The notes under the pieces were generated by a model that was given only the letters and a program-made list of their open reading frames with translations, did not search any database and was not told where the DNA came from. A stretch of 64,000 nt of DNA from positions 1-64,000 of the forward strand of contig JAXRKN010000039.1 of the NCBI GenBank assembly GCA_038502055.1, written 5' to 3'. Within the stretch, counting starts at the first letter, position 1; every line of letters begins with the position of its first letter. Source of the stretch: Tanytarsus gracilentus. Lineage: Eukaryota > Arthropoda > Insecta > Diptera > Chironomidae. Position numbers and translations under genes: made by a program. Shown here one piece after another: positions 27,115-41,240 of the stretch.

Positions 27115-27745
27115 CGTTGAACTCGTGATTGGACCAGAAATCGATTGGCATTGATTCGTAACTTGACCAGGAATCGATTGACATACATACTTTTCGAGTC
27201 GTGACCTATGGTCGTGCCACAGACAGCCAAAATGTCCATTTTTCAGAACTATGGTTTCATGGGTATCGTTGAACTCGTGATTGGACCAGGAATCGATTGA
27301 TATAGATGATTTTTGAGGAATGTCCATCATGGCCGGCCAGCAGTGCCACGGACAGCCAAAATGTTCATTTTTCAGAACTATGGCTTCATGTATCTCGTTG
27401 AACTCGTAATTGAACCAGGAACTGAATGGCATTGATGATTTTTGATGAATGTCCATCATGGACGGCCAGTAGTGCCACGGACAGCCAAAATGTCCATTTT
27501 TCAGAACTATGGCTTCATGGGTATCGTTGAACTCGTGATTGGACCAGGAATCTATTGACATAGATGATTTTTGATAAATGCTAATCAAGGCCGGCCAGTA
27601 GTGCCACGGACAGCCAAAATGTCCATTTTTCAGAACTATGACTTCATGGGTATCGTTGAACTCGTATTGGACCAGGAATCTAATGACATAGACGATTTTT
27701 GAAAAATTGTCGAACAGGACTGCCACGGACAGCCAAAGTGTCCGG
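27115..27745. repeat. 129-bp tandem repeat (minisatellite), about 4-5 copies
   Basis: The landmark CAGAACTATG recurs at 27244, 27373, 27502 and 27631, exactly 129 bp apart. Partial, more diverged units lie on both sides. Because 129 is 3 x 43, the minus-strand frame 27079-27855 stays open through all copies and would encode a 43-residue repeat (short landmarks HFGCPW and EFNDTHE). No family is recognised. The open frame may be a by-product of the period rather than a gene. Confidence 0.9.
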
Positions 27746-27811
27746 ATTGACTTAAACTCATTTTTTATGCACTTGATTTTCAAACACTGATCTGTTACAA
27801 GTGGGTTACGC

Positions 27812-30800
27812 GGCAACACCCACGTGTGGGTTTTGAAACATTTTTTTATTATCATTTCATAATGAAATTTTCACATAATCTTTGTCGTAAATTTTTTACT
27901 TCTTACTTGTCGGCACATGACATGCCGTGGGAGAATTTTTTTTTCTCTTCTCTCCAACCTCCTGGAGCGCATGATTTTTTCCCAATTTTCCAATATAAAT
28001 TTTCCATTTTCGGAACAAAATTTCCAACGCTCCACTGTGAACGTGTGTATACATTTTACCATGAGAAAGCATTATATTGTGGGGTATGAATGAACAATCA
28101 GCATATTAAAGAAACATAATTCAAATTTGTATAATGTTTCTAATTTATGAATGAAAATTTTCACTTCATGCACGAGAAAAAAATTAAGAGTGGATGATGA
28201 TGTGAGCATTGCAGCATGTAGAGTGATTCATAAACGTGACAGAATTAGGTGAAATCTTTTATTACCTAGCTGAAAATGTAATAATTCTGCAGCAGCACCA
28301 TCATCATAAAAGAAGCGTTAAAGATGATTAAAAGAAGTTTAATGCTCATGAGAAATTATTTAATAATTTTCTATGATGGAACATTTTAATTATTTTGCAC
28401 TCACACGGCTTTATGGTAAATAAAAAAAATTAAAATTAAATATACATAGAATGTGATTTCAAATCAAACGTGAGTAGATATAAATCTCTTTTTTTTACAA
28501 AAAAAAAACCAAAAGTGTCGATTAGGTTTGCAAGTTTATGTATGAAACACTCACTTCCACACACCCACACACAGCATTGTAGTGCTATATTTTTTTTGTG
28601 CGAATAACGATGGTCGGTCGAGACTAGAAAAAAATGTAAAATGCGAATGTGTGAGGTGTTTTTATCCCCTGGCATGAACATATCATAAAAATAAAAATCA
28701 AGTTCTGTTTGTTCGCCAGAATGCGGTAAAAAATGATGAGTGAGTGAGTGAGGAAAGAAAATAGAAAATCATTGTTAGATTGCTAAAGATTATTAAAAAA
28801 CACAATATTGGTTTTTGAACGACTCTCAGTTGTGGATTTTCTCTAAATCGACATGTGAGTATTTCATTGTTAAATTTTGACCTGTGAAATCTCTTGAAAA
28901 AAAATCGAGATATTTGAAAAATGGTAAAGCCAATGCTCCTATACACTTTCAATTCACTGAACACTTTGTTATGTGATGTGTGTTTGGGGGATTTGAGAGG
29001 AGAGGAAGCATTTAATATTTGCACGAAGAGGAACATTTTCCTGTGCGTATTGAGCAGTTTCAATCGAGGTTGGGCGGAATATCGGCGGCGGAAAACGTGT
29101 TTTATTTCCCTCATGAGAGTTTATATGCGGTTGTAGTAGAGGGAGTTTTATTTGCTTTTATGGCGAATTGCACGGGAAATTGCGCTTTTCGATAGCTGAA
29201 ATACATTGCATCGCATACGCGACATGAAATAATTTTCGATTAACTTTTTAAGAACTGCAATATTTCTTTACATTTAAAAAAGTTTGAAACCGTAGCAAAC
29301 GAAAAACAAGCTTGATTAAATATTTATAATCTTAAAAAGGCGCATTCAAAATGAAACCTCAGCATCGTTAAAACCTCCTACTCGTCTGTATGGAGGGCAT
29401 TTTTTATCATTTCTCTATATTTATTTACAGCACAGACCATTTTAACGGTTTTCTAGTTGTGACAGTAAAAAAATTTCCCAAGTTCAGAGCTACTAAACAT
29501 TATTTTATATTTTAAAATTCAATGAGGTTATGGAGGAAAAGCTTCTTTTAAAATTATTCTTTCATTTCTATAACTCAAATATACACAATAAATGGAGAAT
29601 AATTTTTGCCAGTTTGTGCTTTTTATATAAGGTTTTTGATAATGCAAAATCATTTATAAAACGCAAAAAATAAGAATGAGAATATATATAAAAGAAAAAA
29701 AGGGTTTATAATGATCTTTATTCAACCTTTCGTATTTTCCAACCGTATTACATCCGAATATTTTATCTAGTGTATACTCACACAAAAAAACTTTTAAATT
29801 TATAAAAGGTATTCTAATTTTTATTGCCTCAGTAACTATATATAGTATTACTTGCTATTAAATTCTAATTCAACAACTATAAGGATAATGATCAGGAAAG
29901 AGTTGATAGGTTATTTTTGATTTAAAAGTTTATTTTTTGTTATACTAACTTTAAGGGATCATAAAAATAAATTTTTAACGTATTTTCTTTTTTATTCTCT
30001 AAAATATTCATCAGCATCTTCCCATGTTTTAAATGTGTCGCATACAAAACTACCATCCACTCTTTCACTTTTATGCACGAAAGAAAAAAATGAAATTTTA
30101 ATTTTTTTAAAGAAAACTTTTCAATCTTCCTGCATCGAGAAAAATGAGAAAGTTTTTCTAGCTCACTTGCATCCGTTTTCAGCACCTTGTGATACATTAA
30201 AATACAACTTGTTCTCCAACAAAAAATGAAGCTGTGGCACTTTTCGAAGAGAAAGTTGTCAGAGCAAGTTGAGAAAGAATATTAAACAAAAACTCGACCA
30301 AAGTCTCATGTAGAAATAGAAATAAATGTGATTAATTTTTAATTTTCCACTTTTCTAAAATTTTCTATGATTTTGTTATAAGTAAGAAACGCGTTAATTC
30401 TTTACAATCTCACCCTTCACTCCATTACTCAAAATGAATCTATCAACCCCAGGAGCAAAAATGGCAATCGAGCATATGAAACGAAAAAATGAAATGCATT
30501 GGTAAATCCATCATCATTTTCTATTCGACGTGTAAAAATTTTTATCAAGGATATCTGCATCGAACATAAAACGGTGATGGTGGAGTTAGAAAATATTTAA
30601 CAATATAGTAAAGAGAGGGCAATTGCGATTAGAATACTTCAATATTTCCCAAAAGTTGTGCTGAAAATATTCAATTTCCCTTTGATATTATTTTTCTTGT
30701 TGATGATGCTGCTGTTCTTATTCAATTCTTTCGGATCTGTTTGAAAGGGTCAAAAAAAGTTCCGCTTCTTTTGTGTCCAGCAAACAAGACTTATTTATTC

Positions 30801-33800
30801 AGAGAGTCAATATAGAGCTCCAGAAGCGAGCACAGAAAGTCGAGAGACGTGGGTGAACCTTCAATTAAGGGTCTCGCCATTACCTAAAATATTATTCATT
30901 CATTCATTAAGTATTCATTTTTGAAATTGTTTAAGTTTCTTCGTCTTTACTGCCACGCGAGAGAGATTTTTTTTCTTCATGGAATTTTTAACTCTCTCTC
31001 TCTGTTATTTTAAATAATTATAAAATTTAAAGAATTTTTATCTGATTTACGATTATTTTTTTCTCTTGACAATAACTGTAGAAGAGATTATGAGAATCGA
31101 TGCAAATCAAGATATTGGGTTGTCGATATTGTGCCTCAAATTTGCAACCTCACAAGTCTCTCTCTCTCTCCCATCTCATCTCTACCATGAATCTATAATA
31201 ATGTATGCACAACTGAAAACTGCTGAACATCCTCTGGCAGAACAACAACACAAGAAAACATTTTCCCCAGATAAATCGAATTTCAATCTTCCTTGTGTTC
31301 TTTGCTCAATTCAGCTCCTTTCGGTAGAGAGGACGAAGAAAATGAAAATAAAAAAGATAATCAATTATGTTCAATAGAAATTACTTAGCTTTGATCAATG
31401 TTCATGAGGCTCGCAAGAAAATGATGAGTGTAACGATTTTCTCATAGATAATTTCTCCAAAGTGGCTTACGTTAAGAATATCTTGGAAGCAAGCTTTTTA
31501 ATATCAATGCACATCTTTTTTAAAGTTTAAGCAAATTTATTTTAAGAAAATGTGATATTCGCAAGTTTTTTTATTTTACCTTCTTTTGACAGAGCAGCAA
31601 GATGTAGATAAAAAAGAACGAAGAAAAATTTCCTTAATTTAATTTTGAGATGATATTCGGAACCTTTTTGTTCATTCAAGCTTAATGCATAGCTTTTGTG
31701 ATATTTGATTTGAGAAGAAAAAACTTCTATCAAATGAGGAGTATGAAAATAAAATTTCAGAGAGAAAAATGCAGACACAATTTTTTTGCGTCAAATACGA
31801 CAACACGAAATTAAAGACAAATCTTTTTTTATTATGACTTAATTATTCTATTCACGTCGTTTCGGTAACTCATTGTTTTTCTTTTACAACAAATCAATTA
31901 ACAACTTCTGTTTAGTCCACCCACCCACCTTAAAAAAACGACAAACGGATATCACATTTTTCAAACCGGATAAAACAAATAGAGAAAGAAATTTCATTGT
32001 TTATTTATTTGTCTTGTACTCGTGATCAATCTTCATTTCGTTTTTGCCCTCCTGAGCTTGCATTGCAAAGAACTCTCTGTGAGACATGACGACAGCGATG
32101 GTTTGGCTTTATAGTTAAAAATAAGGGGAGACGGAGAGCGATTGAGGAAACTAAAATGGATTTCCGCAAAACAGCAATAACAACAACAATGACGACATGA
32201 AAATGAAGGCATAAAGCAGAGAAAAAGTCAACGCCAAATGAGACCAATCCATTTTATTTGTTTATTTCACATACAGCACAGCAATCATCCTTTTTCGACT
32301 ACTTATCCTTCGTGTTGAAGACTCTTGAAAGCTCGTTTGCGTTAGGAAACATAAAAACATAAGAGATCTCTCAAAAGGACAATTTGACCCACACCATTTT
32401 TACCGAGAGAAAAAGCATTGATCGTAAAATCGTCACGAGCAATCTTTATGGCACTTGAGATGAATTGTGTCCATCAGGCAGACGTTATGTAATTGAAATA
32501 GAGGTTTTCAATTGCATTCACATTGTCTGCCGAATAAAAATAAAATTTACGAGCTATTGCGGCACAGTAAATTTATAAAAATAATTTTTAAGACTCTAAA
32601 AAGTACCAAATTTATCTTTTGAATAACAAACTTAAAAGAAGATTCGATCTTTAAAGAAAAAAGCAAGCTTAATTTCACTTTTTGTAATTTAATATTATGG
32701 AAACAAGCAAAATGAAAAAAATTTACGCACTTGGAGTTTACACATTTTGACGCTCTTTAAATTTATTTTTCACCCCGGAAAACATAAAATAATTTGTTTT
32801 TCTTGCTGGAGCCACAAAAGCAAAAAAAGAGAAATTTCTCGCATGTCTTTCCGTCAATTTCACTCACATTACACTGAACAACGAACAAGTCGAGAAGAAG
32901 AAGATGGAAAAGTTCATGTAAAATGCTTATGAACGACATTGTGTGTGACTTCATGCCAATATGAAAAATAATTTCCGTTGACTGAAAAGTTTTTCATCGT
33001 CATAATAATAATCACCGTGGATGAAAACCATCTCATTTAACTTGTAATAAACTTGTAACTCCATAATTAGACAACTTTTTTAAATTTTGAAACTTGAATT
33101 TTTTTTAAATTTGTTTGATCTCAAAACATTGAGACTTTCGAATTTTTTAATTTTTTTTTTCAAAAAACTTTGAATTTTTTAAGTGAGTACAACTTTTTTT
33201 AAAATTTGAAACTTGATTTTTTTTAAATTTGTTTGATTTCAAAACATTGAGACTTGAATTTCAGAATTTTTCCAATTTTTCCAATTTTTCCAAAATTAAA
33301 ATAAATTAAAATAAAATAGCAAAGCTTTAATAAAAACTCGATTATGAATATTTTATACGGATTTAAAATATCGAAAAGATATCATTAAATAATTATATTT
33401 AATTTCATAGAAATAGATCTTTTGGATCATTCACCTTTTCCGATTTAATGTACGTTGCTAGAATAATTTAGATTAGCATGTAATACTATTTTCGCACTTA
33501 TCCGGAGATGGAAAAAATTATTCGAGAGCAACACAATAAATTGAATTCCGTTGTGAGAAGCGCGCAAACCGCATGATAAAATTTTCATTAACTAATTTTC
33601 ACCTTCTATTTTCTCTTCATCTCATACTTATTCATCGCTTCCGAGTTAGCTGACAGAGAAAATTGCTTTATGAATTTATGCCACCAACCGACCGACAACA
33701 AAAGACTGCGTAAATTGCTCGACAGTGAATATTTATGGCGGGTGCGTAAAACTCCCATCTCAAACTACTTTAAAAATAAAACTTTTTCTTTATACCTACA

Positions 33801-35699
33801 CATTTCGCAGCAGCTCGGGGGTTCTCTAAAATTTTCCGTAATTGAATTGAATTTAATATTTCTTTGAAAAAGACATTAGGCAAGGGACGGGAACTTATTA
33901 GATGTATGAAAAATAATCTTTTGTCTCGCGTTTTACAATTTGCTCTTGACCAAATTCAAGCAAAAATTTCTTCAAAAAAGGCTCTGATGCCGACAGTTGA
34001 AAATGTAAATAATTGTCGACATTTTTCTCCACATTAACCCATCAATTTAGAATGTTAATTATTGTACCTTTTGCCCTTCTTTTTGCGTTCATCATTCATT
34101 GCACATTGTCGGCATATTACTCAACAGAAAGGTCTCTTTCAGGGGCTTCTTGGAATTCTGAAAATTGAATTAAATATTTTTATGGAGTCATTAAAATTCT
34201 TCTGTAATTAAAATTAATAGGCAACCTTCTCTGTGTTCAGTTAGTAATTATATAAATTTTCCTTGTGCATCCATGTTGTGCACATAGAGGTAAATTTTAT
34301 AATAGGCATTTTAGATTTGTCAAAAAATTACGATTATTACCCTAACTACAAGTGAATGAGAGACCAACAAGATGATGGCTTGATGTAACAATCTTCGTCT
34401 AGAGCGTTTTCTATTAGTATGTGGTTAGTGCAGGAATCATCTCTATGCACTCAGAATGGTTAATGCCGCAAAAAATATACAAAATTTTCGAATATGGTGT
34501 TGGTGCTGCGGTCAACGGACCATTACGACATTCTGAGAAGCTCATTTTCATGGTACAATTATAACAATTCTATGAAATGAATTTCTCGACAGTTAACCAC
34601 CGTGACCAGAGTAAAGTGTCCACAATCCACAATCTCTTTGTGTTTGATGCAGGATTTTAAAAAAATTTTATTCAGCATTTCAGCACTCGAGTGGCTGGAT
34701 GATAAAAAGTGAATTTTAAATCTGCTCATGTTGCCGTCGTTACCAGTGCAAAGCAAAAGATATTTTTGAGGGTAATTTTTGCTGCTGCTGTGTGTATTTA
34801 ATGTTTTATTTACGGTACTCGCTTTCGTTGCGAAAAAAAATTAAAAAATCTCCATGGTTTTTAATGCCTTCTGCATTAACGATGTTAATTTGCTTATTCT
34901 CTTTGTGGTTGTTGTTTGTTGTTTTTGCAAAAATAAAACGACAGGATAAAGAAATATAAAAGAGAATTATTCATCTATACTAATTAATTATGCGACAAAA
35001 CATTTAAAAATTTGATACTTTTTCACTCTTCCGGTAAAATTTTTCAGCATCGACTTGTCTTCCCGCCTCTCTCATTTTCTCGCCACTTTCCGCTTCAAAC
35101 TCTCCGTCGTACAACAGAAACAAAACTTTTTCTTAATTAATTAAAATTCCCAAAGGAAAAAGTTTTGTGGAATTTTCTGTCTCTTTCTTTCGCTTACTCA
35201 CACTCAACGAGCTGGATAAAAGTCAAGCTTTTTATATGAAATTCGTTGATGATTAAACTTTAAGAATATTTTTATTGCTTCAAAAATTTTCTTTTATAAC
35301 ATGATTTATCATCATAATTTAGCTTAATCCTTAATCCGTAATAATTATTATGATGCTGATTATTAAAGCTACTTATTGTCATTAACATATTTTTTAGATA
35401 CCTCTAAATTCATCTAACTTTAAATATGTTTTGGACGTGAATAATTTTTTTCGAATGATAATCGACTGTAAAAATTGTAACGTTAAAAAGTGATAAACTT
35501 ATTGTCACTTTATGGCATCGTAATAATTTCTCACTGTTTTAATTAATTACATAACTCGAATACATAAAACAGCAGCGATTGCTTTATATATAACTTTTCC
35601 GACGTTGGTTCATTAATATCCTTCTTCATTAATTTCATTGCGAAAATTATTTTAACAATAATAATAATAAAATTATTATATCTCTGCGTAAATGTCAGC
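27812..35699. other. Gene-poor AT-rich region
   Basis: No supportable gene is seen. There are short accidental open frames, for example on the minus strand at 28698-29114, that lack splice context or recognisable similarity. A local duplicated AT-rich block lies at 33071-33254. The right end holds the candidate poly(A) site of the minus-strand lipase gene. Confidence 0.6.
33071..33254 (+). repeat. Two-copy direct repeat, period ~118 bp
   Basis: A block starting ACAACTTTTTT and ending AAAACATTGAGACTT occurs at about 33071-33136 and again at 33189-33254. The intervening sequence is homopolymer-rich. It looks like a local duplication in low-complexity DNA. Confidence 0.75.
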
Positions 35700-35705
35700 T
35701 TTATT
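35700..35705 (-). terminator. Candidate poly(A) signal of the lipase gene
   Basis: AATAAA on the minus strand, about 135 bp past the lipase stop codon at 35841-35843. It is supported only by position and motif. Confidence 0.4.
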
Positions 35706-35840
35706 ATTAATGATGCAATGACATGTTCGCTTTGAGGTAGTAAAATAGAGTGATAAAGCTCATTCGTCATCTCCTCGTGTAATTAACGTGTAATCATTAT
35801 TATGGTGTCCCATTGCCAAGATTGCATCGTCCGATAAAAG

Positions 35841-38022
35841 TTAAATTTTCTGATCGGCTTCTGGTTTAAAAAAAGAGTCCATAAAAGATTCACGGTCGAC
35901 CGATGAATAGTTGTAACGAGACTCAACATAATCAGCATTTGGATCGCTTATAAATTCATCCATATTAATTTCTGCACATTTCCAATCGTACAATATTTTA
36001 GCCAATTCGGAATGAATGACTAGGAGATCATGATTGTTATGAAGTGCTCTTAAATCGGACTCATTATATTGCAGCAATTCAGTTTTTTCACGTTCACTAT
36101 ATAACTGTACAAGAGATAGTTCACGTCAGAACACATCAAGGATATTGTTAAATTTCATCTTTCATAAAAGAAATTGCTTAAAAAGAAAAATCTTATTTTT
36201 AGAAAATGAACTTACTGTTTTGTCAATCTCATCATTGTAGTGATAGGAATATATGCTGGTATCGGAATTTGCCGCACAAACGTTTACAACTTGATCCAAA
36301 GTATCGTCTGTCGAGGGTATACTTGACACCTTAAATGGCTGAACGCTATTTCTACCTGAAAGGATGCTTTTTCGTTTCGACAGCATACCGCCACTAACTT
36401 CGAAATCAGAATCTTCTACGTCTACCAGTGACATGATTGATTTCCGATGTTCGAGATGTTTAAATTGTTTGAGAAGTTGATCGTCGTCGTACATTGAACT
36501 ATTTTTATACTTAGTCTCTCCATCATTGTCGACGACCGTTTCACTATTGCCATATCCAAAACTAGGAATAAAGAGTTGATGAAGATTTGCCATAACAAAT
36601 TGGGTTAAGCTCCAAAATGTTTTCTTCACACTCGGTGCTGTTGCCAAGAGTCTGTTCGAAACATATCGCAGATGCAAGAAACGAAAATTAATTTCACCGA
36701 AGAGCTGAGTGAGGCCAATTTATTGATTACGCAACACACACTTGACTAAATTATTTTTTCCTAATTCTTTTTATAAGTAATTCAATAATTTAAATAATTT
36801 GGCATCTCGCAGCTAAAAGAAATTACTTTGTAAATCAGCAAGTCAGCTTCATTGTCTTTAATCTTCTTGTAGTGCGTCGACATTGAGCATTTTTCATTAA
36901 ACAATGCACGCAAAATTTAATTTGGTGCTTTTCATACATACCATATCGGAAACTGTTTGTATATGTATATTTCATTTATACAAAGCATTTACACACAAAC
37001 CGGAACTTTATTAAAAATTAAAATGGAAACTACTCACTTTGTAAGTGTGGCATAGGCGACATCGCACGGTATTGTGACAGGCATATCGAGGGTCTTAAGT
37101 ACTAAAACGGCGGGTTTTCTGAACCATTTGAGTAGGCCATTGTTTGAATCTTCGATATATTTAGACATTGCACTCATTACTTGTTCAGGCATTTTCTTAT
37201 CCTTCATTAACTTTTCTCTAGAGGTCGTGCATGTTATACACTCGGGATCAAAATTTTCAGGCGTTTGTTTGGAGAGCACAAAAGTCGATTGAATTGCAAG
37301 GCATCTCGTGCAGCCAATTAGATTATTTCGATGAAGAAAATGTAGAGCATCGTCGAAACCTTGCTGGCACATATTTGAGAGTATTTCGGGTTTGGGTGGG
37401 AAGAGGATGCGAAAAAATCGAAAGATATTTTGTTTACTCAATTCAATGCTCGTATTCGATAAATTCACCTGTACGTGATAAAATTATCATCATGACTACA
37501 TAATTTAAAATTTGATTTAAAATTACATGAAAAATCTGTGAACATGTCCCCGCGCGGACAAATGTCGGTTTCTCCCGCGAATGGACTCACTGTTACCGTG
37601 TTTTTATCGAGTTTTGGGAGATTATCGGAAAAAGCTCCATCCATGTAACGAATGCCTTGAAATTTCGGGGGTAGGACACCGGAAAATCCTATCAGAATGT
37701 ACAACATTCGTGACTTGGTACTAAGACTACTTAATTTAAATTTCTGAGAAAGATATCTTACCGGGAATGAAGCAGGCACAGAGTAGAGCTTGAATGAGAT
37801 CATCTTTGCTATTAAATTGCGACACAATGATACTTTTACCATCATAAACGCGCGTTAGGGAAATGTGAAGTTTTCCATTTACACGTATATGGGCATCATC
37901 GGGCATTTTCTTTCTCAAACCCTCCAAAATACACGTCTGAATATCAAAGGACGGTGAAAATGGACCTAGAGAGTGAGAGCGAGCTTCATTTACAACTCTA
38001 AAGAAGTCCGATGTCATCTCAC
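35841..38022 (-). CDS. Brummer/ATGL-like patatin lipase, exons 3-7 (frame conflicts at two junctions)
   Basis: Similarity is to the brummer/PNPLA2 family, which hydrolyses triacylglycerol at lipid droplets. Exons on the minus strand are 38022-37762, 37688-37527, 37468-37038, 36704-36216 and 36104-35841 (stop at 35843-35841). The first of these (GEMTSDFF to ACFIP) and the second (YMDGAFSDNLP, carrying the catalytic Asp, then TVTVSPFAGE and DICPRG) are strongly conserved. So is the third, with NTSIELSKQN, RILFPPKPEIL and CQQGFDDAL. The fourth starts LFGEINFRFLHLRYV and then becomes a divergent, Ser/Asp-rich tail. Junctions 37762/37688 (phase 1) and 36216/36104 (phase 0) join in frame. Junction 37527/37468 leaves one extra nucleotide, and junction 37038/36704 leaves two without a matching acceptor phase. 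No alternative GT-AG pair I tried repairs either. This is a recent pseudogene, a gene with unusual splicing, or a region with sequence errors. Confidence 0.8.
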
Positions 38023-39518
38023 CTGGGGAAAAGAAAGGAAAAAGAATGAATTGCAGAGATTTCCATTTTTTACGATGACAAACAGAGAGAGAGAGCGTAT
38101 AGATGAAAAAGGACGATAGCAGAACATGATGAAGCATAAAAGTGAAACATTAAAAATCATAAATCATGAATGCGTGAAATATGAAATCTTTAAAAAAATT
38201 CTCTTGCTGGTAATATAAAACGACAAAAGCTATAAACAAGCAGAGACGAGCTGTTTGTTTGTGTGTATGTGTGTGCGTATTAAAAAAATCAGGGGAAGGA
38301 TGAAAAAATCCATTAAAATCCCAAAAAATAATCAACATGCTCCCAAATTCTCCTTCGAGCAAATCATAAAATTTTACAAGCATGAAAAATTTGTGGAGGC
38401 CATACGATGGCACACTCATCACCATAAATATTTTTATGAGAATCGAGAGCATAATATAGCAGAAATTTTGGGTGGATGAGGATAATTTTTCCTCGGAGAG
38501 AATGAATAGAAGAGATGAAAATCCCTCTTTTCATAAGCATCGTAAAATAGAAGAAACTGTGGGAAGACGATGATTATCCTCATGCAACAAAAGCGATGAT
38601 ATCAATATTCAATGAAAATTATTGCACCAAATTGCTCCACACCCACTCACAGTTTTTTTCTTAACTCCTTTAAGCCATCTTCAAATTTTATTTTTGGCTC
38701 ATTCTGCTTTTCATCAAACAAAATTAAGAAATTTTTTTAAACTTTTTCTCTATTGGAACACTTTTTTGGACATTATTTTTTATATTGTGCTCAGAAAAAA
38801 ATCATTTCCTCTCTTATACAAGCTTTTCGTACGTACATACACAAAATTATCTGATCCCCCCCGGTGGACTGTGTTTATTCGCTTAACTTTTTTCAAGGTC
38901 GGTACTGCTGATAACATTCGACAAGTTCACTCTTTAAAGCGCTCTTTATTTCTTCAAATATAAATACTAAAATTTTTTCTGCAGATAATATTGAATTAGT
39001 TCCAAAAATATCAATTTTTGTTCTCAATGGGAAAATAATTATACGCGATATACACTCCTGAATTTAGGAGGATTTTTCAAATAGACAATATAGTATGTAT
39101 CTCAACATTGCTGTTGTCATCATTGAGCACATTTACATATTTTACATGGGTGATATACTGATATGTGAGTTAGACATGAAGAAGTGGGTGAGAAAATATG
39201 ATAAATGAAATTTGCGCACATGAAAAGAAGAGGAGCGCAAAAAGAAGGAAGCATCAATGTCAATTCAGCCACGTTAAATTTTTTTTTGCTTCTACTGTCA
39301 TAAAGGAAATCTCATTTCATCGCTCGTTGAACAATCGCTCCATTAAATTGTTGTCGTTGAAAAGAGAGGTGGATTTGAACATGACGAGCATAGAAGAAGA
39401 TGTGGTGATGACGATGAGTGAGAAAATGTGTGAGAAGAGAATCTTGTAACATGCACATTGCCATTCCATTCTGATTCTGGTCGCGCAATTTCATAGCTTA
39501 TGCAAACTATATGTTAAA

Positions 39519-39549
<31 letters not shown>

Positions 39550-41240
39550 AGAGTAGAGGGTTGTGTATATCATGTACTAATTCATGCACGAATTATTCTA
39601 ACGGAGTGGAAAATTTGACACTGAAGACACCTTTGCATATGAAATGTGACAAGTGCCATATTCATACAGACATATATCAATGCTAAAAAAAAGTCAAACG
39701 AATTGCAATGATTCATAATAAAGGGGTGAAAAAACAGTAAAAAAGTGCTATAAAGTCACACTTTTTCGTGTCGACGACGGCGGTGCCTTTTCAGACTGCC
39801 TATAATTCATATAATGCAAATGTTGTGTATCGAGTTCAGTAGGGAAAAACGAAGTGAGGAAAATTGGATTTATGACGTTTTTCTCGGTTTCTTTTCTCCC
39901 TCACATGCACTCGCATACACAATTTAATACGTCAGTAGTGGTGGACATGAAAAAGGTTGCCAACAATGATACTTGTTGCTGTCTAAATGAAATATAAGTT
40001 CTCCTAAGAATACTTTAATTCCTTCATATAATAATTTTTACAATATTTTTAGACACATGTGCGCAATTTGTAGCATTAAAATATTTTTGCAAAAATTTAG
40101 ACGCAGCTAAAGAATTTAGAAGTATTATAGTGGTATAAAAAAATTAAAACAAATTTTAAAACAATTTAGCTACACTAATGCTATAGATCTATGATTAAAA
40201 GCGGTAAAAATTAATAAGAGTTTAATTATGAAATTGATTTCATTTACAACCACGACAACTAATTATTGATGCTGATAACTGAATATTTTTTTTCATTTGA
40301 GCTGTTATAAATTTTAATTGAGTACGAAGCGTTAACGAGTTGGTAAAGTAGACCAAAATAATATAAATTTTAGATTAAATATTTACTTAATTAAATCGCA
40401 TCATAAGAGAAAAAAATAAATAAAATTGATAAGAGGAACTAAAAAATCTGCGTCTGTCAAAAACAAACTCTTTCGAAAAAATTGTGTTATTGCACTTTTA
40501 TTCATATTTCTCACTTTCTTTTACTTCGAGTCTGATAGAGATTGACGAAAACTTTTCGCATCAAATATTAATTCTGGTAGGTTTAACAAATTGGTCCTGA
40601 ATTTTAAAATTTTACAATTTTTTGTACAAATTAATCATCAAAACGTTTATATAGCCATTTTTTAAAAATGTATCGAACATATAACTGATAACATATTGGA
40701 TTCCCTCAGATCTCGGTCTAGTAAAACAAAAGCGACATGAATTGCACATGTGGCCGTTTTATTGTTTATTGTGAGGACCGTTCGGTGTAGAAGCACATGT
40801 TATTCTGGGATTAAATTTCGATTGTCAAATGGAGCAAACTAATTTACTTATTAATGATGTCCGCATAAAGATTCACTCAACACTGCAACCGCAGATTGCA
40901 GTTGTATACGTACAATAATGTGTAAATAATGACACATCGTTTGCTCCTGAACGCAAGCATGATCATTGCGCTCGTTGACTGATTGAAATCGCTCATTGAT
41001 AAAATTCACGTTTATTTTTAATTAATTGATTAAAAATAGTAAGAAAAAAACGTCTGCTGAGCTCGTCAAAAAAATGACAATAAACTGAACTTAAAAGTTA
41101 ATAATCTTTGATCTTTGCGATATTTTTCAATGTACATTTGAATGTGAAGGTTTCACACGATTAAATTTAAATTTACTACACAAAATACTTTGCACGTTTT
41201 TTTTCAAATGTTGACAAAATAAATTAGGCCTTTCGCTCAC
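38023..41240 (-). other. Large intron of the lipase gene
   Basis: About 3.2 kb lies between the exon carrying GASAG and the exon starting GEMTSDFF, with a GTGAGC donor at 41240 and a CCCCAG acceptor at 38023. I see no other gene in it. It contains a (GA)n run at 39527-39548 and many short accidental frames. Confidence 0.6.
39527..39548. repeat. (GA)11 microsatellite
   Basis: A GA run following a short GT run, inside the large lipase intron. Confidence 0.95.

Larger units (their letters stand above)
26837..27811. mobile_element. Candidate non-autonomous element with 11-bp terminal inverted repeats
   Basis: GCGTAACCCAC at 26837-26847 is the exact inverse of GTGGGTTACGC at 27801-27811. Inside are, in order, a near-palindromic left end (the TIR followed by GTGGTGTAACGC), a TCCG microsatellite, about 90 bp of unique sequence and a 129-bp tandem repeat. 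The base composition is markedly less AT-rich than the surroundings. No transposase is encoded. A target-site duplication is not obvious (left flank ...tttta, right flank ggcaac...). Beyond the right TIR there is another small palindrome, ACCCACGTGTGGGT. This is most likely a MITE or foldback-like element carrying satellite, with class unassigned. Confidence 0.55.

Noticed and set aside
28698..29114. 138-codon minus-strand open frame
   Set aside because: There is no family resemblance, and competing open frames on the other strand overlap it. Its composition fits chance.
36216..36216. Every brummer junction as broken
   Set aside because: The junctions 37762/37688 and 36216/36104 join in frame with consensus GT-AG sites, so only part of the gene model conflicts.
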